Below are positions 1 to 9,410 of a stretch of DNA of 64,000 nt, one piece after another. Source of the stretch: an uncultured Eubacteriales bacterium (GTDB lineage: Bacteria > Bacillota > Clostridia > Oscillospirales > Acutalibacteraceae); NCBI GenBank assembly GCA_934486455.1, contig CAKSPR010000003.1, forward strand, positions 1-64,000, read 5' to 3'. Position 1 is the stretch's first letter. Each line of letters starts with the position of its first letter. The translations under genes were made by a program, and so were the position numbers. Below the pieces are notes generated by a model. It did no database searches and was not told the origin of the DNA. It saw nothing but the letters and a program-made list of their open reading frames with translations.

Positions 1-80
1 AATATATCAAGGAGTTTTTATTCTGTCCATAGCTAAAGCTTTTTTTCCACTGGCAGAGCCAGTGGTTGTCCTACGAACGC

Positions 81-116
81 AAAAACCGCCGCGCAGGCAA
101 AAGGCCTGCGCGGCGG
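81..116 (-). terminator. Terminator of mgtE
   Basis: A perfect 13-bp stem (86-98 with 104-116, loop of 5) is followed on the minus strand by five T residues. It lies 84 bases past the mgtE stop. The rest of 1-199 holds no gene; an 8-bp inverted repeat at 47-65 has its T-run on the wrong side to act as a terminator. Confidence 0.85.
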
Positions 117-199
117 CTACGTTTAATCGTCATATTTCTGCGGGGACTTGGCGGGGCAAAAGCTTTCCGCTGCGGTGTTTTCCAAGACGCCCCGCGCCC

Positions 200-1564
200 T
201 TATGCTATGTGCAAAAAGGTTGTTGCAAGAGAAAAATAAATTATAAGTGTCAGCGCATCGACAATGGTGGTTATCATGGGTCCCGCCATTAAAGCGGGGT
301 CGAGATGCACAAGCTTTGCAAGCATGGGAAGCGAGCATCCGATGCATTTTGCGGCCACAACCGAGCAAAGCATCGCTCCGCAAACCACAAGATACATCTT
401 GAAATTCTCAGACGCCGCTCCGTTTAAAAGAATCATTCGGCCGAAGTTTACCGCCGCCAAGGCCACGCCGCAAATGAGCGCCACCCTGACCTCCTTAAAC
501 AGCACCGAAAAATAATCCTTGATCTGAATTTCTCCAAGTGCAAGTCCGCGGATTATAAGGGTGGAGGTCTGATTTCCGGCATTTCCGCCGGTATCCATAA
601 GCATGGGTATGCAGGCGGTAAGCATCGTAAATGCGGCCAGCATGTTTTCGTAGTTTTCGATTATTTTGCCGGTAAATGTGGCCGACACCATAAGTATCAT
701 CAGCCAAAGTATACGCCGCTTTGCCAGGGTGAAAACGCCGGTTTTCAGGTATTCCTCGTCCGACGGAGAAAGAAGAGCCATCTTTTCAAAGTCCTCGGTG
801 GCCTCGTCCTCGATTATGTCGACGATGTCGTCGATGGTAACAATGCCCACAAGGCGGTTTTCGTTGTCGACCACCGGAACCGACAGCAGGTCGTATTTTC
901 GCGCAATATCGGCCACAACCTCCTGGTCGTCCAGGGTGCCCACCGATATGATGTGCTCTGTGTCGGTGATTATATCGGAAATCTTTGTCTGCTCGTCGGC
1001 AAGAAGCAGACGGCGGAGGGGTATGACCCCCACAAGATGGCGGAAATCGTCGATAACATAGCAGGTGTATATCGTTTCCTTGTCAACGCCGGTCTCGCGG
1101 ATGATTTTCAGCGCTTCCTTAACATTAATGCGGCTGTGGAATTCCACCATTTCGATGGTCATAACGCTGCCGGCCGAGTTTTCGGGATATTTCAAAAATC
1201 GGTTTATGATGTTGCGCCGTTCGGGGCTGGCGCTTTGAAGCACACGCTTTACAACGCTTGCAGGCACCTCTTCAAGAAAGTCGACGGCGTCGTCGACATA
1301 CAGCTCTTCAACGAGAAATCCAAGCTCAACATCGTTTATGGACGAAACGATGGAGGTTTGCGTCTCGGTTTCGAGATAGGAAAAGACATCGGCTGCAAGA
1401 TCCTTGGGCAAAATTCTGAAAACGAGAATAAGCTTGTCCTCGGAAAGGTCGGTCATAAATTCCGCCACATCGGCGCTGTTCATCTCAATAAGGGTGGAAC
1501 GAAGCTCCCGCAGCTTATTGTCATTTAAAAGCTCATTTAACTGGTCAAAAAAAACAGCTTCCAT
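200..1564 (-). CDS. mgtE: Magnesium transporter MgtE
   Basis: Mg2+ channel/transporter of the MgtE family in the cytoplasmic membrane. The 454-residue length is usual for the family. An acidic helical N domain (about 1-130) is followed by two CBS domains (about 135-255), which in the family sense cytosolic Mg2+, and then about five membrane helices from residue 285. The pore-region motif MDTGGNAGNQTS is visible. The start ATG has an AGAGGT Shine-Dalgarno. It is transcribed alone from a promoter at 1849-1877 through a leader of about 280 bases that contains a possible upstream ORF. It is divergent from the transglutaminase-dockerin gene. I did not find the M-box riboswitch consensus in the leader, so control by a peptide or an unrecognised RNA is possible. 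Confidence 0.96.
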   Translation of the reverse strand: MEAVFFDQLNELLNDNKLRELRSTLIEMNSADVAEFMTDLSEDKLILVFRILPKDLAADVFSYLETETQTSIVSSINDVELGFLVEELYVDDAVDFLEEVPASVVKRVLQSASPERRNIINRFLKYPENSAGSVMTIEMVEFHSRINVKEALKIIRETGVDKETIYTCYVIDDFRHLVGVIPLRRLLLADEQTKISDIITDTEHIISVGTLDDQEVVADIARKYDLLSVPVVDNENRLVGIVTIDDIVDIIEDEATEDFEKMALLSPSDEEYLKTGVFTLAKRRILWLMILMVSATFTGKIIENYENMLAAFTMLTACIPMLMDTGGNAGNQTSTLIIRGLALGEIQIKDYFSVLFKEVRVALICGVALAAVNFGRMILLNGAASENFKMYLVVCGAMLCSVVAAKCIGCSLPMLAKLVHLDPALMAGPMITTIVDALTLIIYFSLATTFLHIA

Positions 1565-1632
1565 ATTTGATACCTCTTTTCAAGTTCAAAGCACCAAAAC
1601 AAAAGCTGTCTTAAAAAATCGCAAGTTTCCCG

Positions 1633-1746
1633 TTATCCGCAAAAGGATTGCGGCCGACGGGCTTTTAAAGACGAGCGCTTGTTTTGTTGCTGTGTTTTAA
1701 TTTCTTTCGCGGTACTTCGCGGGACGGTCGTTTCGGGGCTTTCCAA
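1633..1746 (-). CDS. Possible regulatory leader peptide upstream of mgtE
   Basis: A 37-codon ORF lies within the mgtE leader, beginning MESPETTVPRST with a TTG start and ending 68 bases before mgtE. A GAGGTGA Shine-Dalgarno sits 8 bases upstream of the TTG. The acidic, proline-bearing start resembles the enterobacterial MgtL idea, in which Mg2+-dependent ribosome behaviour controls a downstream transporter. Its 3' end overlaps a hairpin (1630-1661) in which CCGCAA pairs with TTGCGG. A second TTGCG followed by ATTTTTT (1613-1624) could pair with the same CGCAA and make a weak terminator. Translation is unproven and a chance ORF is possible. Confidence 0.35.
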   Translation of the reverse strand: MESPETTVPRSTAKEIKTQQQNKRSSLKARRPQSFCG

Positions 1747-1848
1747 AACAATGCTCACCTCTTTTTTTCGGTTTTCCGCAGTCGGGCGGTTTTTCGCTCC
1801 CGTCAGGGCGGGATAGGCGGTCGACTGCCCTTTTACGGGGTATTTATT

Positions 1849-1877
1849 ATAATACTCCAAAACCCTCCCAAAGTCAA
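1849..1877 (-). promoter_or_regulatory. Sigma-A promoter of mgtE
   Basis: On the minus strand TTGACT (1872-1877) and TATTAT (1849-1854) are separated by 17 bases. This predicts transcription from about 1842 and a leader of roughly 280 bases before mgtE. Confidence 0.75.
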
Positions 1878-1912
1878 CAAAAAAGCTTTTGCGGCGGGCA
1901 AAAAAATAACAA

Positions 1913-1941
1913 TTGACAGATTTGAAGCAGGTACTTATAAT
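1913..1941 (+). promoter_or_regulatory. Consensus sigma-A promoter of the transglutaminase-dockerin gene
   Basis: TTGACA (1913-1918), a 17-base spacer and TATAAT (1936-1941): both hexamers are perfect. The -35 lies only 35 bases from the divergent mgtE -35, so the two promoters could compete. An 11-bp stem with one mismatch (1959-1969 with 1988-1998) forms about 10 bases into the transcript. Confidence 0.9.
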
Positions 1942-2055
1942 TAATATGTATAATCAGTCGGCGGCAGTCAGCACCCGCACCGTTTGGGACTGCGGCCGAC
2001 CCAATGCGTGCGACGCCTTGCGCTTTATGCTTTTCAGGCCTCGCAGGAGGGGGAG

Positions 2056-4086
2056 ATTTTTATCAAAAAGAAATTATTGAGCCTTTCGGTGGCGGTGGTG
2101 CTGACCCTTTGCTCGGTGCTTTCGCCGAGTGTCACCGCCTTTGCGAACAGCGAATCGGAATCGTCTGCCGCGGCCGAGGCCGAGCTTTTTTACAGCCTGC
2201 CATACGACGACGGATATACCGATGTGCTGGGCATATCACAGGCTCAGCTCTCGACCCTTAAAGATGAGCTTTTTACCGCCGCAAAAAACTTCGACAGCCA
2301 GATCGACATAACAAAATACGGCATTGTCTATTCACAGGAGCGGCTTAACATGATCGGCAACATCTATTTCAAGCGCCCCGATCGCCCCGACATTTTTCAG
2401 GTCAACAGAATAACCTGCTCCTACCGCAACAGAGACCTGGTCATAACAAAAATAAATCCCGTTTACAACCGCACAAAGGAGCTTTACGACAGCCAGATTG
2501 CCCGATGCGAAGCGGCGGCAGAGCAGCTTCTCGAGGGAATTAAGGACAGCAATCTTACCGACCTTGAAAAGGCTCTGCTTATCCACGACAGGATTGCCAA
2601 ATCGGCCGAATATGTCAACACCGGCGCCGACGACGAACACAACATCTGCGGTGTGCTTTTAGACAAAAAAACCGTTTGCGAAGGCTATACTCAGGCATAT
2701 TGCTACCTGCTTTTAAAGGTGGGTATAAGCAGCCGCCTTTCCCATTCGTCGCAGATGGGGCACGCCTGGAATCTCGTTACCCTCAACGGAGTTAAATACA
2801 ACGTGGACATAACCTGGGACGACCCCCTTCCCGACATTGACGGGCGGGTAAGGCATATCAGCTTTCTTTGCTCAACTCAGAAGTTCAAGGCCCCGGGAGA
2901 CAGCCTCCACGACGCCGACGATTACAACACCGACCCTGTGGACACGAGATATGACAACGCCTTTTGGAACAATGTTAACAGCTCCTTTGAGCTTTTAAAC
3001 GGAAAAATTTATTTCATAAACGGCTCCACCCAAAAGCTCTGCCGCTATTCCGAAAGCGAGGGTATAACCGAGCTTTGCGATGTCAGTGACAGATGGGTGT
3101 GCGACAAAAGCGGCGCATATTACAGCGGCAGCCATGCCCGCCTTGCGGCCGAGGGAAACTATCTTTATTATAACCTTTCAAAGAAAATTATGCGCTACGA
3201 TCCCGCGACGGGGGAAACAAAGGAGGTATACTCTCCAGACCTTTCCTCTTACGCCTCGGGAGACGAGCTGGCGGCCATATACGGCTTTAAAATCGAGGGA
3301 AACCGCTTTGTTATAAATCCCGCCGTCAGCCCCAATTTCGACACCGATACCAAAAAGAACAACCTGCTCACGGCAGAAATTCCCGAGGATCAACAGCCCC
3401 CCGAAAAAACCTTCAAGGATGTGTGGTTTAAAACCCTGCAGCAAAAAACCGAATACTATATCGGCGACAGCTTTGACCCCGCCGGAATGGAGCTTTTTGT
3501 CAGATATTCCGACGATTCCACCGAGCCGCTGAGCATAGACGACTGCACGGTAAATTACGACTTTTCGGCCGAGGGACAGCGGGATGTAAGCATAACCTAC
3601 AAAACCTTTACCGGCACCTTCGGCGTGACGGTCAAGCGGCCGTCGGTTACAATTAAAAATCTTGCGGCAACCCTTAAAATCGGCGAAAGCGCAGACCTTT
3701 CGGCCCTTTCCGATCCCGCCACCGCCGAAATAACCTTTGTAAGCAGCAATCCATCGGTCGCCGAAATTTCAAACAATAAGCTGATTGCCAAATCGGCGGG
3801 AGCGTCAACAATAACCGCAAAAATAACCGTAAACGGCATTGAATATACAAACAGCGCCGACATAGAAATCGAAGAAAACATTCTGTACGGCGATGTTAAC
3901 GGCGACGGACACATAACCTCCGTCGACGCGCTTATCATACTCCGCTCGGTGGTAAAGAGCCGTGTCCTTTCGGCCGAGGAGCAGATACCGGCCGATGTGG
4001 ACAAAAGCGGCAGTGTAACGGCCGTTGACGCAATGCTTGTGCTGCAGTTTTCGGTCAAAAAAATAACCGCCTTCCCCGCCGCATAA
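2056..4086 (+). CDS. Secreted transglutaminase-like protein with Ig-like and dockerin domains
   Basis: Exported protein of about 676 residues. A signal peptide (about 1-30, KKKLLSL then a hydrophobic core ending SVTAFA) is followed by a transglutaminase-like core with Cys208 (TVCEGYTQ), His236 (MGHAWN) and Asp251 as the expected triad. Next come a solvent-exposed region, two bacterial Ig-like domains (about 450-605) and a C-terminal type I dockerin with two calcium loops (DVNGDGHITSVDA and DVDKSGSVTAVDA). The dockerin suggests attachment to a cohesin scaffold; the role may be peptide or protein cross-linking or cleavage. The start is uncertain. The strong AGGAGGGGG site at 2045-2053 precedes only ATT (2056) and ATC (2062), while in-frame TTG 1984 and GTG 2008 have no Shine-Dalgarno. 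A 9-bp hairpin without a T-run (4112-4142) follows. Confidence 0.85.
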   Translation: MFIKKKLLSLSVAVVLTLCSVLSPSVTAFANSESESSAAAEAELFYSLPYDDGYTDVLGISQAQLSTLKDELFTAAKNFDSQIDITKYGIVYSQERLNMIGNIYFKRPDRPDIFQVNRITCSYRNRDLVITKINPVYNRTKELYDSQIARCEAAAEQLLEGIKDSNLTDLEKALLIHDRIAKSAEYVNTGADDEHNICGVLLDKKTVCEGYTQAYCYLLLKVGISSRLSHSSQMGHAWNLVTLNGVKYNVDITWDDPLPDIDGRVRHISFLCSTQKFKAPGDSLHDADDYNTDPVDTRYDNAFWNNVNSSFELLNGKIYFINGSTQKLCRYSESEGITELCDVSDRWVCDKSGAYYSGSHARLAAEGNYLYYNLSKKIMRYDPATGETKEVYSPDLSSYASGDELAAIYGFKIEGNRFVINPAVSPNFDTDTKKNNLLTAEIPEDQQPPEKTFKDVWFKTLQQKTEYYIGDSFDPAGMELFVRYSDDSTEPLSIDDCTVNYDFSAEGQRDVSITYKTFTGTFGVTVKRPSVTIKNLAATLKIGESADLSALSDPATAEITFVSSNPSVAEISNNKLIAKSAGASTITAKITVNGIEYTNSADIEIEENILYGDVNGDGHITSVDALIILRSVVKSRVLSAEEQIPADVDKSGSVTAVDAMLVLQFSVKKITAFPAA

Positions 4087-4187
4087 GCCGTCACGGTACA
4101 CGGTCTTACAACGGGGCGGAAAAGCAGCTGCTATCCGCCCCGAAATAAAGCCGCCGCAAAAAAGTTTTAAAAATATGAAAAAAACAC

Positions 4188-4216
4188 TTGCTTTTTATTT
4201 TTGTTTGTTGTATAAT
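4188..4216 (+). promoter_or_regulatory. Promoter of tRNA-Val
   Basis: TTGCTT (4188-4193), 17 bases, TATAAT (4211-4216), placed 13 bases before the tRNA 5' end. Confidence 0.8.
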
Positions 4217-4229
4217 CACAAACACGCAA

Positions 4230-4305
4230 GGACATTTAGCTCAGCTGGTAGAGCATTCGCTTGACGTGCGAAGGGTCAGCGGTTCGAGTCCGTTAATGTC
4301 CACCA
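4230..4305 (+). tRNA. tRNA-Val (anticodon GAC)
   Basis: A complete 76-base cloverleaf. The acceptor arm GGACATT pairs with AATGTCC, the D arm has GCTC/GAGC, the anticodon stem TTCGC/GCGAA encloses loop TTGACGT with anticodon GAC, the T loop is TTCGAGT, and CCA is encoded. It is a single-gene unit with its own promoter and terminator. Confidence 0.97.
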
Positions 4306-4340
4306 AAAAATCCCGTTCACTTTTGTGGGCGGGATTTTTT
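4306..4340 (+). terminator. Terminator of tRNA-Val
   Basis: AAAAAATCCCG and CGGGATTTTTT form the outer stem around an inner CAC/GTG stem with a TTTT loop. It ends in six T residues and begins right after the CCA end. Confidence 0.88.
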
Positions 4341-4466
4341 CCTCATTACCTATTATTTCTTACCTCTTCACGCTCGTTTTAAAATTAAATGAAAATCAAA
4401 TCGTCAATCTGTCCGGCCGCTCGGCCGTTTTTTCCCGATAAAAGCCATGGCTAAAAGTCCCTGCTT

Positions 4467-5258
4467 TTAATCGGGCTTTTTGTTTTTGGGAAGAGTTATG
4501 CGGTATTCCACAAAGCCCTCGCTTTCGGTGCGCTCGGAAAGGGCGGTTATACCCGCCTTTCTTATGGACTCGACGGCGTTTGATATGGTATTTGAAATAA
4601 TTCTTCCGTCACCCACCGACTGCCTTTTCAGAGGTGTTTTTTGCGGCTTTAAAAACCGCTCGGCTCCCGAAAAGCCGTCCTGCTCGGAAAGCGTGTCAAA
4701 GGCGTCAAAAAGCTCTCGATCCCGCCGCTCTTCATCGGATATTTTCAAAAGCGATTTTACCCTCCGCTCGGAAAGACCGAGAGCCAGTATCTTTTCCCTC
4801 TGCCAGTGGGTAAAGCCGAGCAGCCTCAGCTTGCCCACAAGCTCGTTTTCCGAAAGGCCGAGCCGTGCCGCCGCCTCGTCCCGCGGAATGCCGTATCGGC
4901 TTATGAGGGTGTAAATGCCGTCGGCCTCCTCGAATATGTTAAGGGATTTGTGGGAAATGTCGTGCAGAAGCCTTGTTACCGCCGCCTTTTCGTCACTTTG
5001 GCGCACAACAACACAGGGCACCCGGGTAAGTCCCGCCGCCTTTGCCGCGCGAAGCCGCCGCTCGCCCGATATGACCGAATACTTTCCCTTTTCAAGCAGC
5101 TTTACGGTCAGCGGTTCGGTAACGCCGTTTTCCCTGATGCTTTCGCAGAGGGCTTCCTCTCCTTCAAAATCCCTTCTCGGCGAAAACGAGGAGGGAAAAA
5201 GCCTGTCCACCCTTATGTTGACAATGTTTTTGCACCTTATTTCCCGTTTAAAAAACAT
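4467..5258 (-). CDS. Orphan ParB-family (Noc/Spo0J-like) DNA-binding protein
   Basis: ParB N-terminal CTPase/DNA-clamp family, 263 residues. The ParB box GERRLRAAKAAG is at 65-76, with the preceding NGVTEPLTV segment typical of Spo0J/Noc, then a helix-turn-helix region (about 125-165). The C-terminal part is unlike canonical Spo0J. I chose the ATG at 5258, with AAAGGA nine bases upstream, over a GTG at 5291. It stands alone, 29 kb from the true parAB pair. It could be a nucleoid-occlusion (Noc) analogue or a plasmid-type ParB relic, and its recognition helix differs from that of the ParB at 34.1 kb, so it may not bind parS. An inverted repeat at 4434-4475 spans its stop codon. Confidence 0.85.
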   Translation of the reverse strand: MFFKREIRCKNIVNIRVDRLFPSSFSPRRDFEGEEALCESIRENGVTEPLTVKLLEKGKYSVISGERRLRAAKAAGLTRVPCVVVRQSDEKAAVTRLLHDISHKSLNIFEEADGIYTLISRYGIPRDEAAARLGLSENELVGKLRLLGFTHWQREKILALGLSERRVKSLLKISDEERRDRELFDAFDTLSEQDGFSGAERFLKPQKTPLKRQSVGDGRIISNTISNAVESIRKAGITALSERTESEGFVEYRITLPKNKKPD

Positions 5259-5440
5259 CCGACCATATCCTTTCAAAAAGGATATTAACACATTTTATGG
5301 TATATGAATGTCGTTTCATGCTACAATATTTTGCGTTTTTTTGTCGGCTTTGGGTCACTTAAAAAGGAAAAGCCGTTTTCGGCAGCCGTTTAAAAGGGGC
5401 TTTTTTTGCGGGCCGAAACCGACTTTTGAAAAATTTTTTG

Positions 5441-5469
5441 TTGACAAATCAAAAAAGCAGTGTTAGAAT
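5441..5469 (+). promoter_or_regulatory. Promoter of the ilv operon
   Basis: TTGACA (5441-5446), 17 bases, TAGAAT (5464-5469). It sits just ahead of the T-box leader and predicts a start near 5476. I see no gene between 5259 and 5440. Confidence 0.85.
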
Positions 5470-5475
5470 GTCTTT

Positions 5476-5751
5476 AACAGATAAAAGCGTTGAAGGGAAT
5501 AAAAGTGCTTTTTCTCGGCAAAGAGAGCCGTCGGTTGCTGTAAGACGGAGCGGGAGCTGCACCATAAGTCATCCCGGAGCTTCCGGTCGAAAGGCGTTCA
5601 GCCGAGTAAACGCGGACGGGTTCTCCCGTTACAGAGAGAGACATTGACAGATGTCGGCGAGAGGGTCTTTTGACCAAAAAAGAGTGGTACCGCGGAATAA
5701 TTATTTCGTCTCTTTTGCATAGGGTTACTGTGCAAAAGGGGCTTTTTGTTT
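5476..5751 (+). ncRNA. T-box leader controlling ilvBNCD
   Basis: A tRNA-sensing riboswitch of about 275 bases. The T-box proper, AGAGTGGTACCGCGGA (5681-5696), is nearly consensus. The distal Stem I signature (AGAGAG, GGTTGCTG) lies at 5522-5545. A terminator (TCTTTTGCA pairing with TGCAAAAG, then a T-rich tract, 5708-5751) ends it. Uncharged tRNA binding would favour the antiterminator and allow ilv expression. The specifier is not certain: in the GGGAGCTGCACC segment a CTG (Leu) codon is the best candidate, which fits end-product control by a branched-chain amino acid. Confidence 0.9.
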
Positions 5752-5897
5752 TTCTCGGATTTTTTAAGCGCCGCCCCAAAGAGCCGATTTTTTCGGTCGG
5801 CGAAGCGCCCGGGCACACTCAAAAAGCGCCGAAAACGGCGGCTTTTGTGCAGAAAAAGTCCCCGAAACCCGCATAAAGCCTTGGCCGACGACAAAAA

Positions 5898-5913
5898 TGT
5901 TTCATGTGAAACA
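5898..5913. promoter_or_regulatory. parS-like site (variant)
   Basis: TGTTTCATGTGAAACA differs from the parS consensus TGTTTCACGTGAAACA at one central base. It lies between the T-box terminator and ilvB. Confidence 0.6.
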
Positions 5914-5943
5914 TTTTAACCCTTTTGACCTTCAGGGAAAGGA

Positions 5944-7698
5944 ATGATTTTTTTGAAAATGACAGGCGCCCGAATACTGGTCGAAGTGCTTATCGAGCAG
6001 GGCGTGCACGATGTTTTCGGCTATCCCGGCGGCCAGGCCATTAACATTTACGACCAGCTTTATAACTGCCGCGACCGAATAAACCATATCTTAACGGCAC
6101 ACGAGCAGGGAGCGGCGCATGCCGCCGACGGCTACGCACGAGCCACCGGGAAAACCGGCGTGGTCATTGCCACCTCGGGCCCCGGAGCCACAAATCTTGT
6201 CACCGGAATCGCAACGGCCATGCTCGATTCCTCCCCCCTTGTTGCCATAACCGGCAACGTCCCCTTATCCCTCATCGGAAAGGACAGTTTTCAGGAAATC
6301 GACATAACCGGCATAACCCTCCCCATAACCAAGCACAACTTTTTTGTCACCCGCGTGGAGGATCTTGCCGACGAGGTAAGAGAGGCCTTTCGCATAGCCC
6401 GCTCGGGACGGCCGGGGCCTGTGCTTGTGGACATCCCCAAGGATGTGCAGACCGCCCTTTGCGAATATGAGCCTAAAGCCCCCCTGCCTCTTTTCGAAAA
6501 CAAAAAGGCAACGGAACAGGACATAGACCGCGCCGTCGAGCTTTTAAACGGCGCAAAACGCCCCTACATCTACATCGGCGGAGGGGTGGTCGGAGCGGGG
6601 CTCGAGCAGGCCGTGACCGCCTTCGCCCAAAAAATCGACGCCGTTGTGGGCTGCTCGCTTATGGGGCTCACGGGGCTTGCCTCCGATCAGGAAAGATTTT
6701 TGGGGCTTCAGGGCATGCACGGGCATTATGCCTCCTCGGCCGCCCTGTCGAGAGCCGATGTCATCTTCGGAGTGGGGGTAAGGTTTTCCGACCGCGCCAC
6801 AGGCGACAAAAAGAAGTATGCCAAAAACGCCGCCATAATACACATAGATGTGGACGGCTCGGAAATAGACAAGATAATTCCCTCAAGCGTAGGCATAACG
6901 GGCGATCTGACCGACAGCTTTACCCGCATTGCCAAAAAGGTAAAAAAGGCCGTGCATCCGGAGTGGATAAAGCAGATAAAGGAGCTTAAAGCCCGCGAGC
7001 AAATGACGCGGTCGGGAATACAAAACGGCCGAAACGGCAATAAAACCGACGCAAAAATTCCCGACAAAAGCATCCTTGAAAGCTCCGCAAAAGTCCTTTC
7101 CCCCTCGGCGGTTTTCGACTGTATTAACGGCATAACCGGCGGAGATGCCACGGTGGCCACCGACGTGGGACAGCACCAGATGTGGGCGGCACAGTATTGC
7201 AAATTCCGACATCCGAGAAGCTTTATAACAAGCGGCGGCCTCGGTACAATGGGATTCGGAATGGGTGCGGCAATGGGGGCCTCGGTTGCCACCGGCAAAA
7301 AAACCGTGCTCATAACCGGCGACGGAAGCTTCGGAATGAACTTAAACGAGCTTGCCACCGCCGTCACCTATAACATTCCCCTTGTCATCGTGCTTTTCAA
7401 CAACGGGGTGCTGGGAATGGTCAGGCAATGGCAATCCCTCTTTTTCGACGGCCGCTTTTCTGCCACCACCCTCGGCCGCGCCACCGATTTCGTAAAGCTT
7501 GCCGAGGCCTTCGGCGCCAAGGGGGTCAGGGTAGATTCCCCTAAGCAGTTTGAGGAGGCCTTTAAATCGGCCTATGAAGCCGAGAGCGGCCCGGTAGTCA
7601 TAGAGTGCCCCATAAGCAAAGACGAACTGGTTCTTCCCATGCTTCCGCCAGGCGGCAGCATGGACGACCTGATAATAGAAAAGGAGGACGATCTGTGA
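5944..7698 (+). CDS. ilvB: Acetolactate synthase, large (catalytic) subunit
   Basis: Condenses pyruvate with pyruvate or 2-oxobutyrate to give acetolactate or acetohydroxybutyrate, the first common step to valine, leucine and isoleucine. The ThDP-dependent three-domain fold spans 584 residues, the usual length. Visible features are the catalytic glutamate region HEQGAAHAADGYAR near residue 50, a GPGATN segment, and the ThDP motif GDGSFGMNL with the paired NN near the C terminus. An AAGGA site directly abuts the ATG at 5944, so the TTG at 5953 (11 bases from the site) is a plausible alternative start. It is the first gene of ilvB-ilvN-ilvC-ilvD under the T-box. Confidence 0.96.
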   Translation: MIFLKMTGARILVEVLIEQGVHDVFGYPGGQAINIYDQLYNCRDRINHILTAHEQGAAHAADGYARATGKTGVVIATSGPGATNLVTGIATAMLDSSPLVAITGNVPLSLIGKDSFQEIDITGITLPITKHNFFVTRVEDLADEVREAFRIARSGRPGPVLVDIPKDVQTALCEYEPKAPLPLFENKKATEQDIDRAVELLNGAKRPYIYIGGGVVGAGLEQAVTAFAQKIDAVVGCSLMGLTGLASDQERFLGLQGMHGHYASSAALSRADVIFGVGVRFSDRATGDKKKYAKNAAIIHIDVDGSEIDKIIPSSVGITGDLTDSFTRIAKKVKKAVHPEWIKQIKELKAREQMTRSGIQNGRNGNKTDAKIPDKSILESSAKVLSPSAVFDCINGITGGDATVATDVGQHQMWAAQYCKFRHPRSFITSGGLGTMGFGMGAAMGASVATGKKTVLITGDGSFGMNLNELATAVTYNIPLVIVLFNNGVLGMVRQWQSLFFDGRFSATTLGRATDFVKLAEAFGAKGVRVDSPKQFEEAFKSAYEAESGPVVIECPISKDELVLPMLPPGGSMDDLIIEKEDDL

Positions 7699-8192
7699 AA
7701 AAGTTTATAATTGCCGTTTATGTCGACAATAAATTCGGCGTGCTGACCAGGGTAACAAGCATGTTTACCCGCCGCGGATTTAACATCGACGCACTGACGG
7801 TGGGAAAAACCGAATCGGACGATTTTTCCCGCATAACCATAACCATGTACGGCGACGACGCCGCAAAGGAGCAGATGATAAAACAGCTTAAAAAGCTGGT
7901 CAATGTAAAAATGGTCAAGCTGCTGTCAAAGGAAAGCTCGGTGATCAGAGAGCTTATGCTCATCAAGGTCAAAAACGACCGCAAGACAAAAAACGACATA
8001 ATGACCGCAGTAAGCATCTTCCGCTCCAAAATAATCGATTATTCGGCCAACGCTTTGTGCATCGAGGTGACCGGCGACACCGAAAAGCTGGACGCTTTTA
8101 TCGAGATAATGAAGCCTCTGGGCATAATCGAAATGTGCCGAACCGGCATCGTGGCTCTCGAACGGGGAGAGGGAAGCCTGCTTGAGCAATAA
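7695..8192 (+). CDS. ilvN: Acetolactate synthase, small (regulatory) subunit
   Basis: Regulatory subunit that activates IlvB and confers valine feedback inhibition. It has 165 residues, with an N-terminal ACT domain (about 1-75, FIIAVYVDNKFGVLTRV) and a C-terminal ALS_ss domain. The GTG start overlaps the ilvB stop (GTGA) and has AAGGAGG seven bases upstream, which indicates translational coupling with the catalytic subunit. The length matches IlvN/IlvH of Firmicutes. Confidence 0.95.
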   Translation: MKKFIIAVYVDNKFGVLTRVTSMFTRRGFNIDALTVGKTESDDFSRITITMYGDDAAKEQMIKQLKKLVNVKMVKLLSKESSVIRELMLIKVKNDRKTKNDIMTAVSIFRSKIIDYSANALCIEVTGDTEKLDAFIEIMKPLGIIEMCRTGIVALERGEGSLLEQ

Positions 8193-8290
8193 GCACCGCC
8201 CCGCCCTGTTAAAATCACGGCAGCCCCGCACCCGGGAAACTCCCTTTCCCTCCTACGGCAAAATCAATTGAATCCACATAAAAATTATAA

Positions 8291-9328
<1,038 letters not shown>

Positions 9329-9410
9329 TTTTTTCTCTTCGGCAACCGCCCTCTCAGGCAGTCGGGCGTTATTAAACCTTCAATAAAAAAATGGATTTCG
9401 GTGAATAGCT

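Noticed and set aside
47..65. Terminator at the left edge
   Set aside because: CCACTGGC/GCCAGTGG is a good stem, but the T-run lies 5' of it on the plus strand and it is not followed by T on the minus strand.
953..1528. A 191-codon plus-strand frame opposite mgtE
   Set aside because: No ribosome site or recognisable domain; it is a mirror of the mgtE coding sequence.
1565..1848. M-box (Mg2+) riboswitch upstream of mgtE
   Set aside because: An AGGTGAG segment is present, but the other conserved M-box segments are not seen. A covariance search would settle it.
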